A stretch of 18,375 nt of DNA, from NCBI GenBank assembly GCA_002418625.1, contig DIEM01000070.1, positions 1 to 18,375 on the forward strand. The letters run 5' to 3'. Below the pieces are notes generated by a model. It did no database searches and was not told the DNA's origin. It was given only the letters and a program-made list of their open reading frames with translations. This DNA is from Firmicutes bacterium UBA5774. Its GTDB lineage: Bacteria > Bacillota > Clostridia > Peptostreptococcales > Anaerovoracaceae. Below, piece after piece: positions 1 through 6,769 of the stretch; the stretch's first letter is position 1, and every line of letters begins with the position of its first letter. Both the position numbers and the translations under genes were made by a program.

Positions 1-1994
1 TCGTCGTTCTCAAGGAACGGGATCATGGCCGTAGCGACCGATACTACCTGCTTCGGCGATACGTCCATATAATCGACTTCTTCACGAAGTGCAAGGTCTA
101 TTTCTCCGCCCTGTCTTCTGGCGGCGACGCGAAGGTTGACGAATCTTCCGTCATCATCCAGCGGTTCATTCGCCTGCGCGATGACCAGCTGTTCTTCTTC
201 GTCGGCGGACAGATACTGGATCACTTCCGTCACTATATTGTTCTTTTTATCCACCTTGCGGTATGGCGTTTCAATAAAACCGTATTCGTTGATCTTGCCA
301 TAGGTCGTCAGGGACCCGATCAGTCCGATATTAGGGCCTTCAGGCGTTTCAATGGGGCACATCCTGCCATAGTGGGAATGATGGACGTCACGAACTTCAA
401 AACCGGCTCTTTCTCTCGAAAGCCCTCCGGGTCCAAGCGCTGAAAGTCTTCTTTTATGCGTCAGCTCCGCCAGCGGGTTTGTCTGGTCCATAAACTGGGA
501 CAACTGGCTGCTTCCGAAAAATTCCTTGATCGCGGCCGTCACAGGCCTGATGTTCATAAGCGCCTGCGGTGTTGTCACTTCGATGTCCTGGATCGTCATT
601 CTTTCTTTTACGACCCTCTCCATTCGGGCAAGGCCTATCCTGAACTGGTTTTGAAGCAATTCGCCGACGGATCTCAGTCTTCTGTTGCCCAAATGGTCGA
701 TATCGTCAGTAAAGCCGATGCCGTCGTTCAGGTTGAGAATATAACTGATTGAAGCAATGATGTCATCTATTATGATATGCTTCGGCGAAAGCTTTCCTTT
801 GTTCTGTGCCAGCGCTTCTTTTATTTCGCTTTCCGTCCTGGCATTTTCAAGTATATCGCGCAACACGGGATAATGAACCTTTTCGGGTATTTTAAGCTCA
901 TCGATTTTAAAATCGATGAAATTTCCGATATTAACGAAATTATTGCCGATCACTTTGACGATTTTATCATCCTCGTCGGCATTCCTGCTATACACATATG
1001 CGTGGGAAACACCGGCGTTCTCGATCTGATACGCCAGCTCCCTGCTGATTCTCCTGTTTTCTGCGTCTTTCGCGACAAGAACCTCGCCTGTCTGCGGATC
1101 GACGATGTCTTCGGCCGCGATGCAGTCGATCAGCCTGTTTGCGAGACCCAGCTTCTTATTGTATTTATAGCGGCCGACTTTGGCCAGGTCATATCTCTTT
1201 GGGTCAAAAAACAGAGAATCAAGAAGAGATTTCGCGCTTTCAACCGTTGGCGGCTCTCCCGGTCTCAGTTTTTTGTATATTTCCTTCAACCCGTCTTCAT
1301 AATTGTTTGTCGGGTCTTTTTCCAGTGTTCTCTTCAGTCTGTCATTGATAGTTCCGTTATAGCCGAAAATATCGATGATCTCCTGATTCGTCCCAAAGCC
1401 AAGGGCTCTGAGGAGTGTCGTCACCGGCTGCTTCCTTGTGCGGTCTACCCTGACGGATATGATTTCATTGGAATCCGTCTCATATTCCAGCCATGCGCCC
1501 CTGTTCGGGATGATCTGGGTGGAATACAGCTTTTTATTTGATTTGTCCACGGAAACATTGAAGTAAGGGCCGGGCGATCTGACCAGCTGTGTTACCACGA
1601 CACGTTCCGCTCCATTATATATGAAAGTTCCTTTATCGGTCATTAGAGGGAAATCTCCCATAAAGACTTCCTGTTCCTTGACTTCTCCGGTTTCTTTATT
1701 GACAAGCCTGACTTTTACCTTCAGCGGCGCCGCAAAGGTGACATCACGTTCTTTACATTCTTCTTCATCGTATTTAGGGGCATCTTTCAAAGAATAGTCT
1801 ATAAATTCAAGCACTAGATTTCCGGCATAATCCTTGATCGGGGAAATGTCCTCGAATACTTCCCTCAATCCTTCTTCAACGAACCATTCGTATGAATCTT
1901 TCTGGATTTGTATGAGATTTGGCATTGTCGCTACTTCATTGATTTTAGCGTAGCTCATTCTTGTCCTTTTTCCTATTTTTACAGGTTGTGGCAT
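1..1994 (-). CDS. rpoB: RNA polymerase beta subunit RpoB (partial, N-terminal ~664 residues; 3' end beyond the window)
   Basis: This is the beta subunit of bacterial RNA polymerase, which forms much of the catalytic cleft and the rifampicin pocket. Translating the minus strand from ATG at 1994 gives MPQPVKIGKRTRMSYAKI and an uninterrupted frame to the window edge. AAGGAG lies about 10 nt upstream of the start. The fork/rifampicin region is readable: SSQLSQFMDQTNPLAEL is followed by THKRRLSALGPGG, and then RPO motifs such as CPIETPEGPNIGLIGSL. The usual rifampicin-contact positions, Asp503, His513 and Ser518 in this numbering, have their wild-type identities, which predicts a rifampicin-sensitive enzyme. 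The gene is last in the visible ribosomal operon but has its own promoter. The C-terminal part, and presumably rpoC, lie beyond position 1. Confidence 0.98.
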   Translation of the reverse strand, partial: MPQPVKIGKRTRMSYAKINEVATMPNLIQIQKDSYEWFVEEGLREVFEDISPIKDYAGNLVLEFIDYSLKDAPKYDEEECKERDVTFAAPLKVKVRLVNKETGEVKEQEVFMGDFPLMTDKGTFIYNGAERVVVTQLVRSPGPYFNVSVDKSNKKLYSTQIIPNRGAWLEYETDSNEIISVRVDRTRKQPVTTLLRALGFGTNQEIIDIFGYNGTINDRLKRTLEKDPTNNYEDGLKEIYKKLRPGEPPTVESAKSLLDSLFFDPKRYDLAKVGRYKYNKKLGLANRLIDCIAAEDIVDPQTGEVLVAKDAENRRISRELAYQIENAGVSHAYVYSRNADEDDKIVKVIGNNFVNIGNFIDFKIDELKIPEKVHYPVLRDILENARTESEIKEALAQNKGKLSPKHIIIDDIIASISYILNLNDGIGFTDDIDHLGNRRLRSVGELLQNQFRIGLARMERVVKERMTIQDIEVTTPQALMNIRPVTAAIKEFFGSSQLSQFMDQTNPLAELTHKRRLSALGPGGLSRERAGFEVRDVHHSHYGRMCPIETPEGPNIGLIGSLTTYGKINEYGFIETPYRKVDKKNNIVTEVIQYLSADEEEQLVIAQANEPLDDDGRFVNLRVAARRQGGEIDLALREEVDYMDVSPKQVVSVATAMIPFLEND

Positions 1995-2044
1995 ACTCTT
2001 CACTCCTTGCATCGAAAACGAAATACTTTGCGTGGCAATGTAAT

Positions 2045-2073
2045 ATAATATCACAAGTGTGTCAACCAGTCAA
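2045..2073 (-). promoter_or_regulatory. Promoter for rpoB inside the rplL-rpoB gap
   Basis: On the minus strand, TTGACT (2073-2068) is followed after exactly 17 nt by TATTAT (2050-2045), about 50 bp before the rpoB start. A second overlapping -35, TTGACA at 2065-2060, also has 17-nt spacing to TACATT at 2042-2037. This fits a vegetative sigma-A promoter that would let rpoB be transcribed separately from the ribosomal protein genes. It is a sequence match only. Confidence 0.7.
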
Positions 2074-2112
2074 CGAGAATATGTATATTTAGCATTCAAA
2101 TTTTACTTGCGA

Positions 2113-2162
2113 CGTTTTGCCGCGGGACAGGCCATTGAATTCAATGGTCTTGCCGCAAAACG
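2113..2162 (-). other. Large imperfect palindrome in the rplL-rpoB gap
   Basis: The arms CGTTTTGC (2113-2120) and GCAAAACG (2155-2162) enclose the perfect 16-bp palindrome CCATTGAATTCAATGG (2132-2147). The transcript could form a two-part hairpin with an asymmetric internal loop. It lies upstream of the rpoB promoter and downstream of rplL. It has no U-tract, so it is not a simple terminator. An RNA processing site, a protein-binding palindrome or a small repeat are all possible. Confidence 0.5.
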
Positions 2163-2214
2163 GAAAAACGCAGTTGAGATCCCAAAATCAACGGCGTAGG
2201 ATTCCCCTGCATCA

Positions 2215-2266
2215 GCTCGTCTGCAATTTGCCGCACAAACATCACGGACACGCGAATTGGACGAGC
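2215..2266 (-). other. Second stem-loop in the rplL-rpoB gap
   Basis: GCTCGTC plus CAATT (2215-2221, 2224-2228) can pair with AATTG plus GACGAGC (2255-2266). This gives about 12 base pairs with one 2-nt bulge and a loop of 26 nt. There is no T-run after it on the minus strand. In the transcript it sits between the attenuator-like hairpin and the palindrome, and could be a processing site that separates the rplL and rpoB messages. Confidence 0.5.
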
Positions 2267-2274
2267 CACTAAAT

Positions 2275-2316
2275 AGGGGATGGTCGATTCACCATCGGCA
2301 AATCCGGCCATCCCCT
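2275..2316 (-). promoter_or_regulatory. Attenuator-like hairpin just after rplL
   Basis: The perfect 9-bp inverted repeat AGGGGATGG (2275-2283) / CCATCCCCT (2308-2316) begins 21 bp beyond the rplL stop. It is followed on the minus strand by only a weak T-rich stretch (ATTTAG). An alternative hairpin, GATGGT (2279-2284) with ACCATC (2291-2296), competes for the same bases. Partial termination between rplL and rpoB is well known in E. coli, and this element could play the same role of making less rpoB than rplL. The role is inferred. Confidence 0.5.
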
Positions 2317-2336
2317 TCGTTACAATGTCGCCGATC

Positions 2337-2702
2337 CTATTTAAGTTCTACAGATGCACCGACCTCGACAAGCTTCGCTTTGATCTCCTCGGCTTCAGCC
2401 TTGGAAGCGCCTTCCTTGACGGTTCCGGGAGCTCCATCCACAAGATCCTTAGCTTCTTTGAGTCCAAGTCCGGTGATTTCCCTTACAACTTTGATGACCT
2501 TGATCTTTTCTGCGCCTGCGCCTGTCAGGATGACGTTGAATTCTGTCTGCTCTTCAACTTCAACTGCAGCGGCGCCTGCACCGACTGCTGCCACAGGAGC
2601 GGCCGCGGATACGCCGAATTCTTCTTCGCAAGCTTTGACAAGCTCGCTGACTTCCAATACTGTCATGCCTTTTATAGCTTCAATGATTTGTTCTTTTGTC
2701 AT
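2337..2702 (-). CDS. rplL: 50S ribosomal protein L7/L12
   Basis: This is the multi-copy stalk protein of the large ribosomal subunit, which recruits translation GTPases. It has an N-terminal dimerisation domain (MTKEQIIEAIKGMTVLEVSE), an alanine/valine-rich hinge, and a C-terminal factor-binding domain with GLGLKEAKDLV and the usual end VGASVELK. ATG 2702 is chosen, giving 121 residues, because GGAGG lies 8 nt upstream. The in-frame ATG at 2717 would place that ribosome binding site inside the gene. The gene follows rplJ by about 70 bp. A small GGGCT/AGCCC hairpin (2736-2748) lies in that gap and could help adjust the L12:L10 ratio, which is an inference. No abnormal residues were seen. Confidence 0.98.
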   Translation of the reverse strand: MTKEQIIEAIKGMTVLEVSELVKACEEEFGVSAAAPVAAVGAGAAAVEVEEQTEFNVILTGAGAEKIKVIKVVREITGLGLKEAKDLVDGAPGTVKEGASKAEAEEIKAKLVEVGASVELK

Positions 2703-2771
2703 TTTCTTATCCTCCATTAATAATTTTTAAGGCCGGGGCTTGCAGCCCGCTGTCACCCATCCAGATTTTTC

Positions 2772-3269
2772 CTATTGTTCCGCTTTCTTTTCTGCGATAG
2801 CCTGCAGCGTTCTCGCGAACGTGGATACCGGTGAAATAATGCTTCCCATGAACTTGGCGATCAGCTCGTCTCTTGACGGCAGCTGTGCCAGCGCCTTGAC
2901 ACCGTCTGCATTGTACAGGTTGCCTTCAACGACGGCCGCTTTGAATTCCATCTTTTTGATGTCCTTCATGATGCCGCTCAGCACTCTTGCGGGAGCTATT
3001 GCGTCGTCGTAACCGAACGCGAATGCGCTTGGTCCGCTCAGCGAATCTTCAAGCTGAGCAAATTTCGTGTCCTGGATCGCCCTGCTGACCAGCTTGTTCT
3101 TATAGACAGTATAATCGATGTTGGCTTCACGCAGCTTTTTTCTCATCACGTCGGCTTCTTCGACTGTAATGCCCATATAGTCTATGACGACTGCGGATTG
3201 AGCCTTGTCAAGCTTTCCTTTTATTTCATCAATGACTTCCTGCTTCTTTTTCAGGTTTTCTACTGACAT
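2772..3269 (-). CDS. rplJ: 50S ribosomal protein L10
   Basis: L10 anchors the L7/L12 dimers to 23S rRNA at the ribosomal stalk base. The protein begins MSVENLKKKQEVIDEIKGKL and contains the L10 features VVIDYMGITVEEADVMRKKLR, YTVYKNKLVSRA and GPSAFAFGYDDAIAPARVL. At 165 residues it matches the family. An in-frame ATG at 3341 would run through the L10 leader terminator and is rejected. AAGGAGG lies about 12 nt before ATG 3269. In the known autogenous loop, excess L10-L12 complex binds the leader directly upstream and represses this gene pair, and that leader is recognisable here. Confidence 0.98.
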   Translation of the reverse strand: MSVENLKKKQEVIDEIKGKLDKAQSAVVIDYMGITVEEADVMRKKLREANIDYTVYKNKLVSRAIQDTKFAQLEDSLSGPSAFAFGYDDAIAPARVLSGIMKDIKKMEFKAAVVEGNLYNADGVKALAQLPSRDELIAKFMGSIISPVSTFARTLQAIAEKKAEQ

Positions 3270-3319
3270 CTTTTTCTTGCACCTCCTTGTGAATAATCTT
3301 TTTCTGGTTTCCTTGGCTT

Positions 3320-3432
3320 TTAAATAAAAAGCCTTTTCCACCGAAGACAGAAAAGGCCAATAAAATTTCTTTTATATCGTACCTCGGCAGGAAATTAAGC
3401 TTTCGCACCTGCTGTCTGCGGTTAGTATTCAA
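3320..3432 (-). promoter_or_regulatory. L10 leader RNA (autoregulatory leader of rplJ-rplL)
   Basis: The minus-strand transcript between rplA and rplJ carries the conserved L10-leader sequence elements: CGCAGACAGCAGGUGCG, then AGCUUAAU, then UUCCUGCCGAGGU. CAGCAGG pairs with CCUGCCG. The 3' part is a GCCTTTT/AAAAGGC hairpin followed by TTTTTATTT. In Firmicutes this leader binds the L10(L12)4 complex and controls premature termination. Sequence, position and terminator all agree with the family. Confidence 0.88.
3321..3357 (-). terminator. Attenuator terminator of the L10 leader
   Basis: GCCTTTT (3331-3337) pairs with AAAAGGC (3351-3357) around a 13-nt loop. The minus strand then reads TTTTTATTTAAAA. 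This is a conditional intrinsic terminator about 50 bp before the rplJ start, since the operon must be read through when L10 is needed. Confidence 0.8.
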
Positions 3433-3445
3433 TTGTCCGGCCTTG

Positions 3446-4144
3446 TTATGCCGATAGCTTGGTCGGGTTGATTTTCACTCCCGGGCCCATCGTCGCAGCG
3501 ATCGTCACGCTCTTCAGATACTGTCCCTTGGCTGCTGACGGTTTAGCCTTGATAACGGCCTCGAGCAGCGCCTTGAAGTTTTCCGTCAGCTTTTCAGGTC
3601 CGAAGGATACCTTCCCTATAGCGGTATGAATGATATTGGTCTTGTCCAGTCTGTACTCGACTTTACCGGCTTTGATTTCTTCAAGCGCTCTGGTAATGTC
3701 CATGGTGACTGTTCCGGATTTTGGGTTCGGCATCAGGCCTTTAGGTCCGAGCAATTTTCCGAGACGTCCTACGACGCCCATCATATCCGGGGTAGCGACC
3801 ACGACATCAAAATCGAACCAGCTCTCGCTCTGAATCTTGGTTGCAAGATCTTCAGCGCCGACATAATCGGCTCCGGCCGCTTCAGCTTCCTTTACCTTGT
3901 CTCCCTTTGCGAAAACCAGGACTCTCTTGGTTTTTCCGGTTCCGTGAGGAAGCACGATGGCGCCCCTGACCTGCTGGTCCGCATGTCTTGAGTCTACGCC
4001 GAGCTTGATGTGGACTTCGATCGATTCGTCAAACTTCGCCTTGGCGGTGCCGAGGGCAAGCTCAAACGCTTCATTGACATCGTAAAGCACATGCTTGTCG
4101 TATGTTTTTACTGAATCCTTGTAGTTTTTACCTCTTTTAGGCAT
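3446..4144 (-). CDS. rplA: 50S ribosomal protein L1
   Basis: L1 forms the mobile L1 stalk of the large subunit and helps release deacylated tRNA from the E site. The 232-residue protein has the usual length. It contains MPKRGKNYKD at the N-terminus, RGAIVLPHGTGKTKRVLVFA in domain I, and the very conserved LGKLLGPKGLMPNPKSGTV in the middle. The C-terminal MGPGVKINPTKL is typical. ATG 4144 is preceded by AAGGAGG at good spacing. It follows rplK by 47 bp and precedes the L10 leader. In several bacteria L1 represses its own message, but no clear L1-binding mimic was identified here. Confidence 0.98.
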   Translation of the reverse strand: MPKRGKNYKDSVKTYDKHVLYDVNEAFELALGTAKAKFDESIEVHIKLGVDSRHADQQVRGAIVLPHGTGKTKRVLVFAKGDKVKEAEAAGADYVGAEDLATKIQSESWFDFDVVVATPDMMGVVGRLGKLLGPKGLMPNPKSGTVTMDITRALEEIKAGKVEYRLDKTNIIHTAIGKVSFGPEKLTENFKALLEAVIKAKPSAAKGQYLKSVTIAATMGPGVKINPTKLSA

Positions 4145-4191
4145 TTCTTACCTCCTTGTGGTATTCGCGGCCATGACAGCCTCCCACTCGA

Positions 4192-4617
4192 TCAATCTTT
4201 GACTGTGATCCCCATGCTTCTTGCCGTGCCCTTGATCATATCGGCAGCGGTATCAAGATTAGCAGCATTAAGATCCGGCATTTTAGCCTGTGCGATCTCC
4301 CTGACCTGATCCATCGTTACTGTAGCGACCTTTTTCTTGTTCGGTTCGCCTGAACCGCTCTTGATATTGGCGGCTTTTTTCAGAAGAACTGCAGCCGGCG
4401 GCGTTTTTGTGATGAACGTGAACGATCTGTCCGCATATACTGTAATGACGACCGGTATGATCATTCCCGGCTGGTCTGCGGTCTTGGCGTTGAACTGCTT
4501 GCAGAAATCCATGATGTTGACGCCCTTCTGACCAAGCGCCGGCCCTACCGGTGGTGCCGGAGTGGCGTTGCCTGCCGCGATCTGAAGCTTGATATAAGCT
4601 GAAACTTTTTTTGCCAT
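4192..4617 (-). CDS. rplK: 50S ribosomal protein L11
   Basis: L11 binds the GTPase-associated region of 23S rRNA and is needed for RelA-type sensing and thiopeptide action. The 141-residue protein shows the proline-rich N-terminal signature ATPAPPVGPALGQKGVNIMDFC, the linker KTPPAAVLLKKA, and the C-terminal RNA-binding end IKGTARSMGITVKD. The start at 4617 has AAGGAGGTG about 10 nt upstream. The usual nusG-rplK-rplA order is kept, with 28 bp to nusG. Confidence 0.98.
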   Translation of the reverse strand: MAKKVSAYIKLQIAAGNATPAPPVGPALGQKGVNIMDFCKQFNAKTADQPGMIIPVVITVYADRSFTFITKTPPAAVLLKKAANIKSGSGEPNKKKVATVTMDQVREIAQAKMPDLNAANLDTAADMIKGTARSMGITVKD

Positions 4618-4645
4618 GTTTTTTTCACCTCCTTAGCTAAACCTT

Positions 4646-5341
4646 TTATAATTTGTCAACCTGGCCGAATTCCAATTCGACAGGGGTCTCTCTTCCGAAC
4701 ATGGAGATTTTGACTTTCAATATCTGTTTTTCCATGTTGACTTCCTCAACCGTGCCCATAAAGCTCTCAAACGGTCCGTTGATGACCTTGACACTGTCTC
4801 CCGGCTCAACATCCAGTTTGATGGATATCTTCTCAATGCCCATTCGCCTGACCTCTTCATTTGTAAGCGGAACAGGCTCGGATCCATGCCCGACGAATCC
4901 TGTAACGCCCTGGGTGTTTCTGACCAGGTACCAGGATTCATTTGTTATGATCATCTTAACGATGACGTAACCCGGAAACATCTTTCTTGTTTTGATTTTC
5001 TTCTGGCCGTCCTTGATTTCGACGCGGTCTTCCGTGGGCACGACAATACTGAGAACCAGATCCTGCATCCCTCGGTTCTCAACGATCTTCTCGATATTGA
5101 CTTTGACTTTGTTCTCGTGACCCGAATAAGTGTGTACGACATACCATTTCGGCGTTTTGGAAGGCTCTGCGGAATCCATGCCGGCAACATCATAGCCTAT
5201 CGCCGTTTCTTCCTTTGGAACGCCGGTTCCCTCCGCTGCCGATTCGGCGGAAGCGGTGTCAGCGGACTGTACTTCCTCGGCGACTGCCGCTATATTTTCT
5301 TCCAGACCTTCGAGTTCTTCGATTTTTTTGCTTTTAGCCAT
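4646..5341 (-). CDS. nusG: Transcription elongation/termination factor NusG, with acidic N-terminal extension
   Basis: NusG binds RNA polymerase and links it to Rho or to the ribosome. The conserved NGN domain begins at about residue 66 (WYVVHTYSGHENKVK) and includes RKMFPGYVIVKM and RNTQGVTGFVG. A KOW domain follows (PGDSVKVINGPFESFMGTVEEVN). Typical NusG proteins are near 180 residues, while this one is 231. The difference is an N-terminal segment of about 63 residues rich in Glu, Ala and Ser, with two Lys near the start. ATG 5341 is not well placed for the strong AAAGGAGG at 5373-5380, because a hairpin lies between them. ATG 5176 (Met56) would give a normal-length protein but has no good ribosome binding site. 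The gene identity is certain; the start is less so. Confidence 0.96.
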   Translation of the reverse strand: MAKSKKIEELEGLEENIAAVAEEVQSADTASAESAAEGTGVPKEETAIGYDVAGMDSAEPSKTPKWYVVHTYSGHENKVKVNIEKIVENRGMQDLVLSIVVPTEDRVEIKDGQKKIKTRKMFPGYVIVKMIITNESWYLVRNTQGVTGFVGHGSEPVPLTNEEVRRMGIEKISIKLDVEPGDSVKVINGPFESFMGTVEEVNMEKQILKVKISMFGRETPVELEFGQVDKL

Positions 5342-5351
5342 TCCTTTGAGC

Positions 5352-5380
5352 GGAAGCAGCTGGCTGCTCCCCCCTCCTTT
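5352..5380 (-). promoter_or_regulatory. Strong ribosome binding site and hairpin in the nusG leader
   Basis: On the minus strand AAAGGAGG (5380-5373) is followed at once by a hairpin of about 7 pairs, GGAGCAG (5370-5364) with CTGCTTCC (5359-5352) around loop CCAG and one bulged base. ATG comes at 5341. The linear distance from ribosome binding site to ATG is about 31 nt, too long for normal initiation, so the hairpin may bring them closer. An upstream non-ATG start in this frame (CTG) is another option. Confidence 0.4.
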
Positions 5381-5385
5381 GCATT

Positions 5386-5628
5386 TTAAAAACTAATATT
5401 AAGGATGTGTTTCAGTGCAGCCAGGAAGATCGAATCCACGATCCATATCCCGAGTCCGAATACAAAGCAGGTGAATAAAACGACACCGGTATAGGAAGCC
5501 AGTTCCTTACGGGTCGGCCATATGACTTTTTTAGTCTCTGTTCTGATGCCTCTGAAATATTCCTTGATGTTAATCTTTTTTTTATTGGCATTGTTGACAG
5601 TCTTTTTGTCTGCAGGTTTTTTATCCAT
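5386..5628 (-). CDS. secE: Preprotein translocase subunit SecE
   Basis: SecE is the small essential clamp of the SecYEG channel in the cytoplasmic membrane. The product is about 80 residues: a lysine-rich start (MDKKPADKKTVNNANKKK), the conserved amphipathic segment FRGIRTETKKVIWPTRKELASYT, and one membrane helix, VVLFTCFVFGLGIWIVDSIF. This is the single-helix form usual in Gram-positive bacteria. ATG 5628 is preferred because AAAGGG lies about 10 nt upstream. ATG 5637 is an alternative, while an in-frame ATG at 5688 would overlap rpmG. It lies between rpmG and nusG, the standard position. Confidence 0.95.
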   Translation of the reverse strand: MDKKPADKKTVNNANKKKINIKEYFRGIRTETKKVIWPTRKELASYTGVVLFTCFVFGLGIWIVDSIFLAALKHILNISF

Positions 5629-5642
5629 AGCTCCCATACCCT

Positions 5643-5792
5643 TTACTTCGTTTCCTTGTGGAGTGTGTGTTTGTGGCAGAACTTGCAATATTTATTGAAT
5701 TCCAGACGGTCAGGATCGTTTTTCTTGTTTTTTGTGGTATTGTAATTTCTCTGTTTGCACTCCTGACATGCCAATGTCACTTTTACTCTCAT
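5643..5792 (-). CDS. rpmG: 50S ribosomal protein L33, zinc-ribbon form
   Basis: This small gene encodes 49 residues beginning MRVKVTLACQECKQRNYNTT. Four cysteines at residues 9, 12, 36 and 39 (CxxC...CxxC) make it the zinc-binding type of L33. The sequence NKKNDPDRLEFNKYC and the C-terminal KHTLHKETK are typical of L33. The start at 5792 has GGAGGTG about 7 nt upstream. It is first in the operon after the promoter at 5892-5920, and 14 bp before secE. Confidence 0.96.
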   Translation of the reverse strand: MRVKVTLACQECKQRNYNTTKNKKNDPDRLEFNKYCKFCHKHTLHKETK

Positions 5793-6108
5793 TCTCTACA
5801 CCTCCCGGGTTGTGTTTTCAGTCTTGATTTATCTTTAAATGACATACTTAACACGATTATATCATGATCATCATTATAAAGTCGCTTAATAAAATTACCA
5901 TAATTAAAATGGCCTGTCAAGAATTTTTTAATATCCGCAGGCTTCTGAGACTATATTCGGCACGATACACCTAATATTACCTTATTACATATATATAGTC
6001 TATACATTAGCCATTTTTTATGCTATTTTATTATAGAAATCAGCAATTCTTGCAGACGGCGCGGCGCACCGGAATCAGCCCGCCATCCTGCAGTCAGTGG
6101 GGTCGATA
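5793..6108. other. Divergent rpmG / lipoprotein-isomerase intergenic region
   Basis: This AT-rich 316-bp gap separates the minus-strand ribosomal operon from the plus-strand isomerase operon. It holds the rpmG promoter. On the plus side, AT-rich stretches around 5980-6040 contain several weak -10-like hexamers but no convincing complete promoter. No small gene or RNA structure was recognised. The last 50 bp before 6109 are noticeably more GC-rich. Confidence 0.6.
5892..5920 (-). promoter_or_regulatory. Promoter of the rpmG-secE-nusG-rplKA operon
   Basis: The minus strand reads TTGACA (5920-5915), a 17-nt spacer, then TAATTT (5897-5892), about 100 bp before rpmG. Two additional perfect TATAAT hexamers (5878-5873 and 5861-5856) lie closer to the gene but lack good -35 boxes. 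The main start site is therefore not settled. Confidence 0.65.
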
Positions 6109-6741
6109 ATGAAAGTCAAGAGTCTCTTCTATCTTATTCTTCTGATCATCGCGGCAATGCTTGCGGCTGGCTGCGCATCCGTTCAAAACGAAACACCCGC
6201 GCCCTCCGCGCCATCGCAGGATGCGGCCGCTCCCGACATATCCGATGCGATACATATCCAAATCGAGGTTCGGGACTACGGCACCATCCAGGCCGATCTC
6301 TACCCCCATGTCGCTCCGGTCACAGTCGACAATTTTGTGAGCCTGATAAACGAAGGTTTTTACAATGGCCTTACATTTCATCGTGTCATTGAGAGTTTTA
6401 TGATCCAGGGCGGCGATCCGCTCGGCAACGGCCGCGGAGGCTCCGATGAATCCATCACAGGCGAATTTTCGAATAATGGCTTTGAAAACATGCTGTCCCA
6501 TGGCCCTGGCGTCCTTTCCATGGCCAGAGCCGGCAACGACAACGACAGCGCCAGTTCGCAATTTTTTATAGTACACACGGACGCTGCCTTTCTTGACGGC
6601 GATTATGCGGCGTTCGGAATGGTTACCAAGGGTATGGATGTCATAGACGCCATCGCCGAAAACACACCGGTCGAGGACGAAAATGGAACGGTCCTTTCGG
6701 AAAATCAGCCGGTCATCGAATCCATCATCGTTATTGAGTAA
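6109..6741 (+). CDS. Lipoprotein cyclophilin-type peptidyl-prolyl cis-trans isomerase
   Basis: The enzyme isomerises X-Pro peptide bonds and probably acts on the outer face of the membrane. Residues 1-22 form a lipoprotein signal ending in the lipobox LAAGC with Cys22, followed by a linker rich in Pro, Ala and Ser. The cyclophilin domain starts near residue 48. It has FHRVIESFMIQGGDP with the catalytic Arg92 and Phe97-Met98-Gln100, and later SSQFFIVHTDAAFLDGDYAAFG. The ATG at 6109 is chosen over GTG 6097 because it gives a standard signal peptide. The ribosome binding site is poor (GTGGGG). It is 28 bp before the ABC ATPase gene, so co-transcription is likely and a link to export or folding of surface proteins is possible. 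The exact substrate is unknown. Confidence 0.92.
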   Translation: MKVKSLFYLILLIIAAMLAAGCASVQNETPAPSAPSQDAAAPDISDAIHIQIEVRDYGTIQADLYPHVAPVTVDNFVSLINEGFYNGLTFHRVIESFMIQGGDPLGNGRGGSDESITGEFSNNGFENMLSHGPGVLSMARAGNDNDSASSQFFIVHTDAAFLDGDYAAFGMVTKGMDVIDAIAENTPVEDENGTVLSENQPVIESIIVIE

Positions 6742-6769
6742 CTGCAGCAGCTTATCGGGAGATCGCAGT

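Noticed and set aside
456..1541. Plus-strand reading frames of 98 and 254 codons across rpoB
   Set aside because: They lie antisense to an intact, highly conserved rpoB frame and show no family features or ribosome binding sites.
3229..3432. A 67-codon minus-strand frame over the L10 leader
   Set aside because: The stretch is the conserved non-coding L10 leader with its terminator; the frame is incidental.
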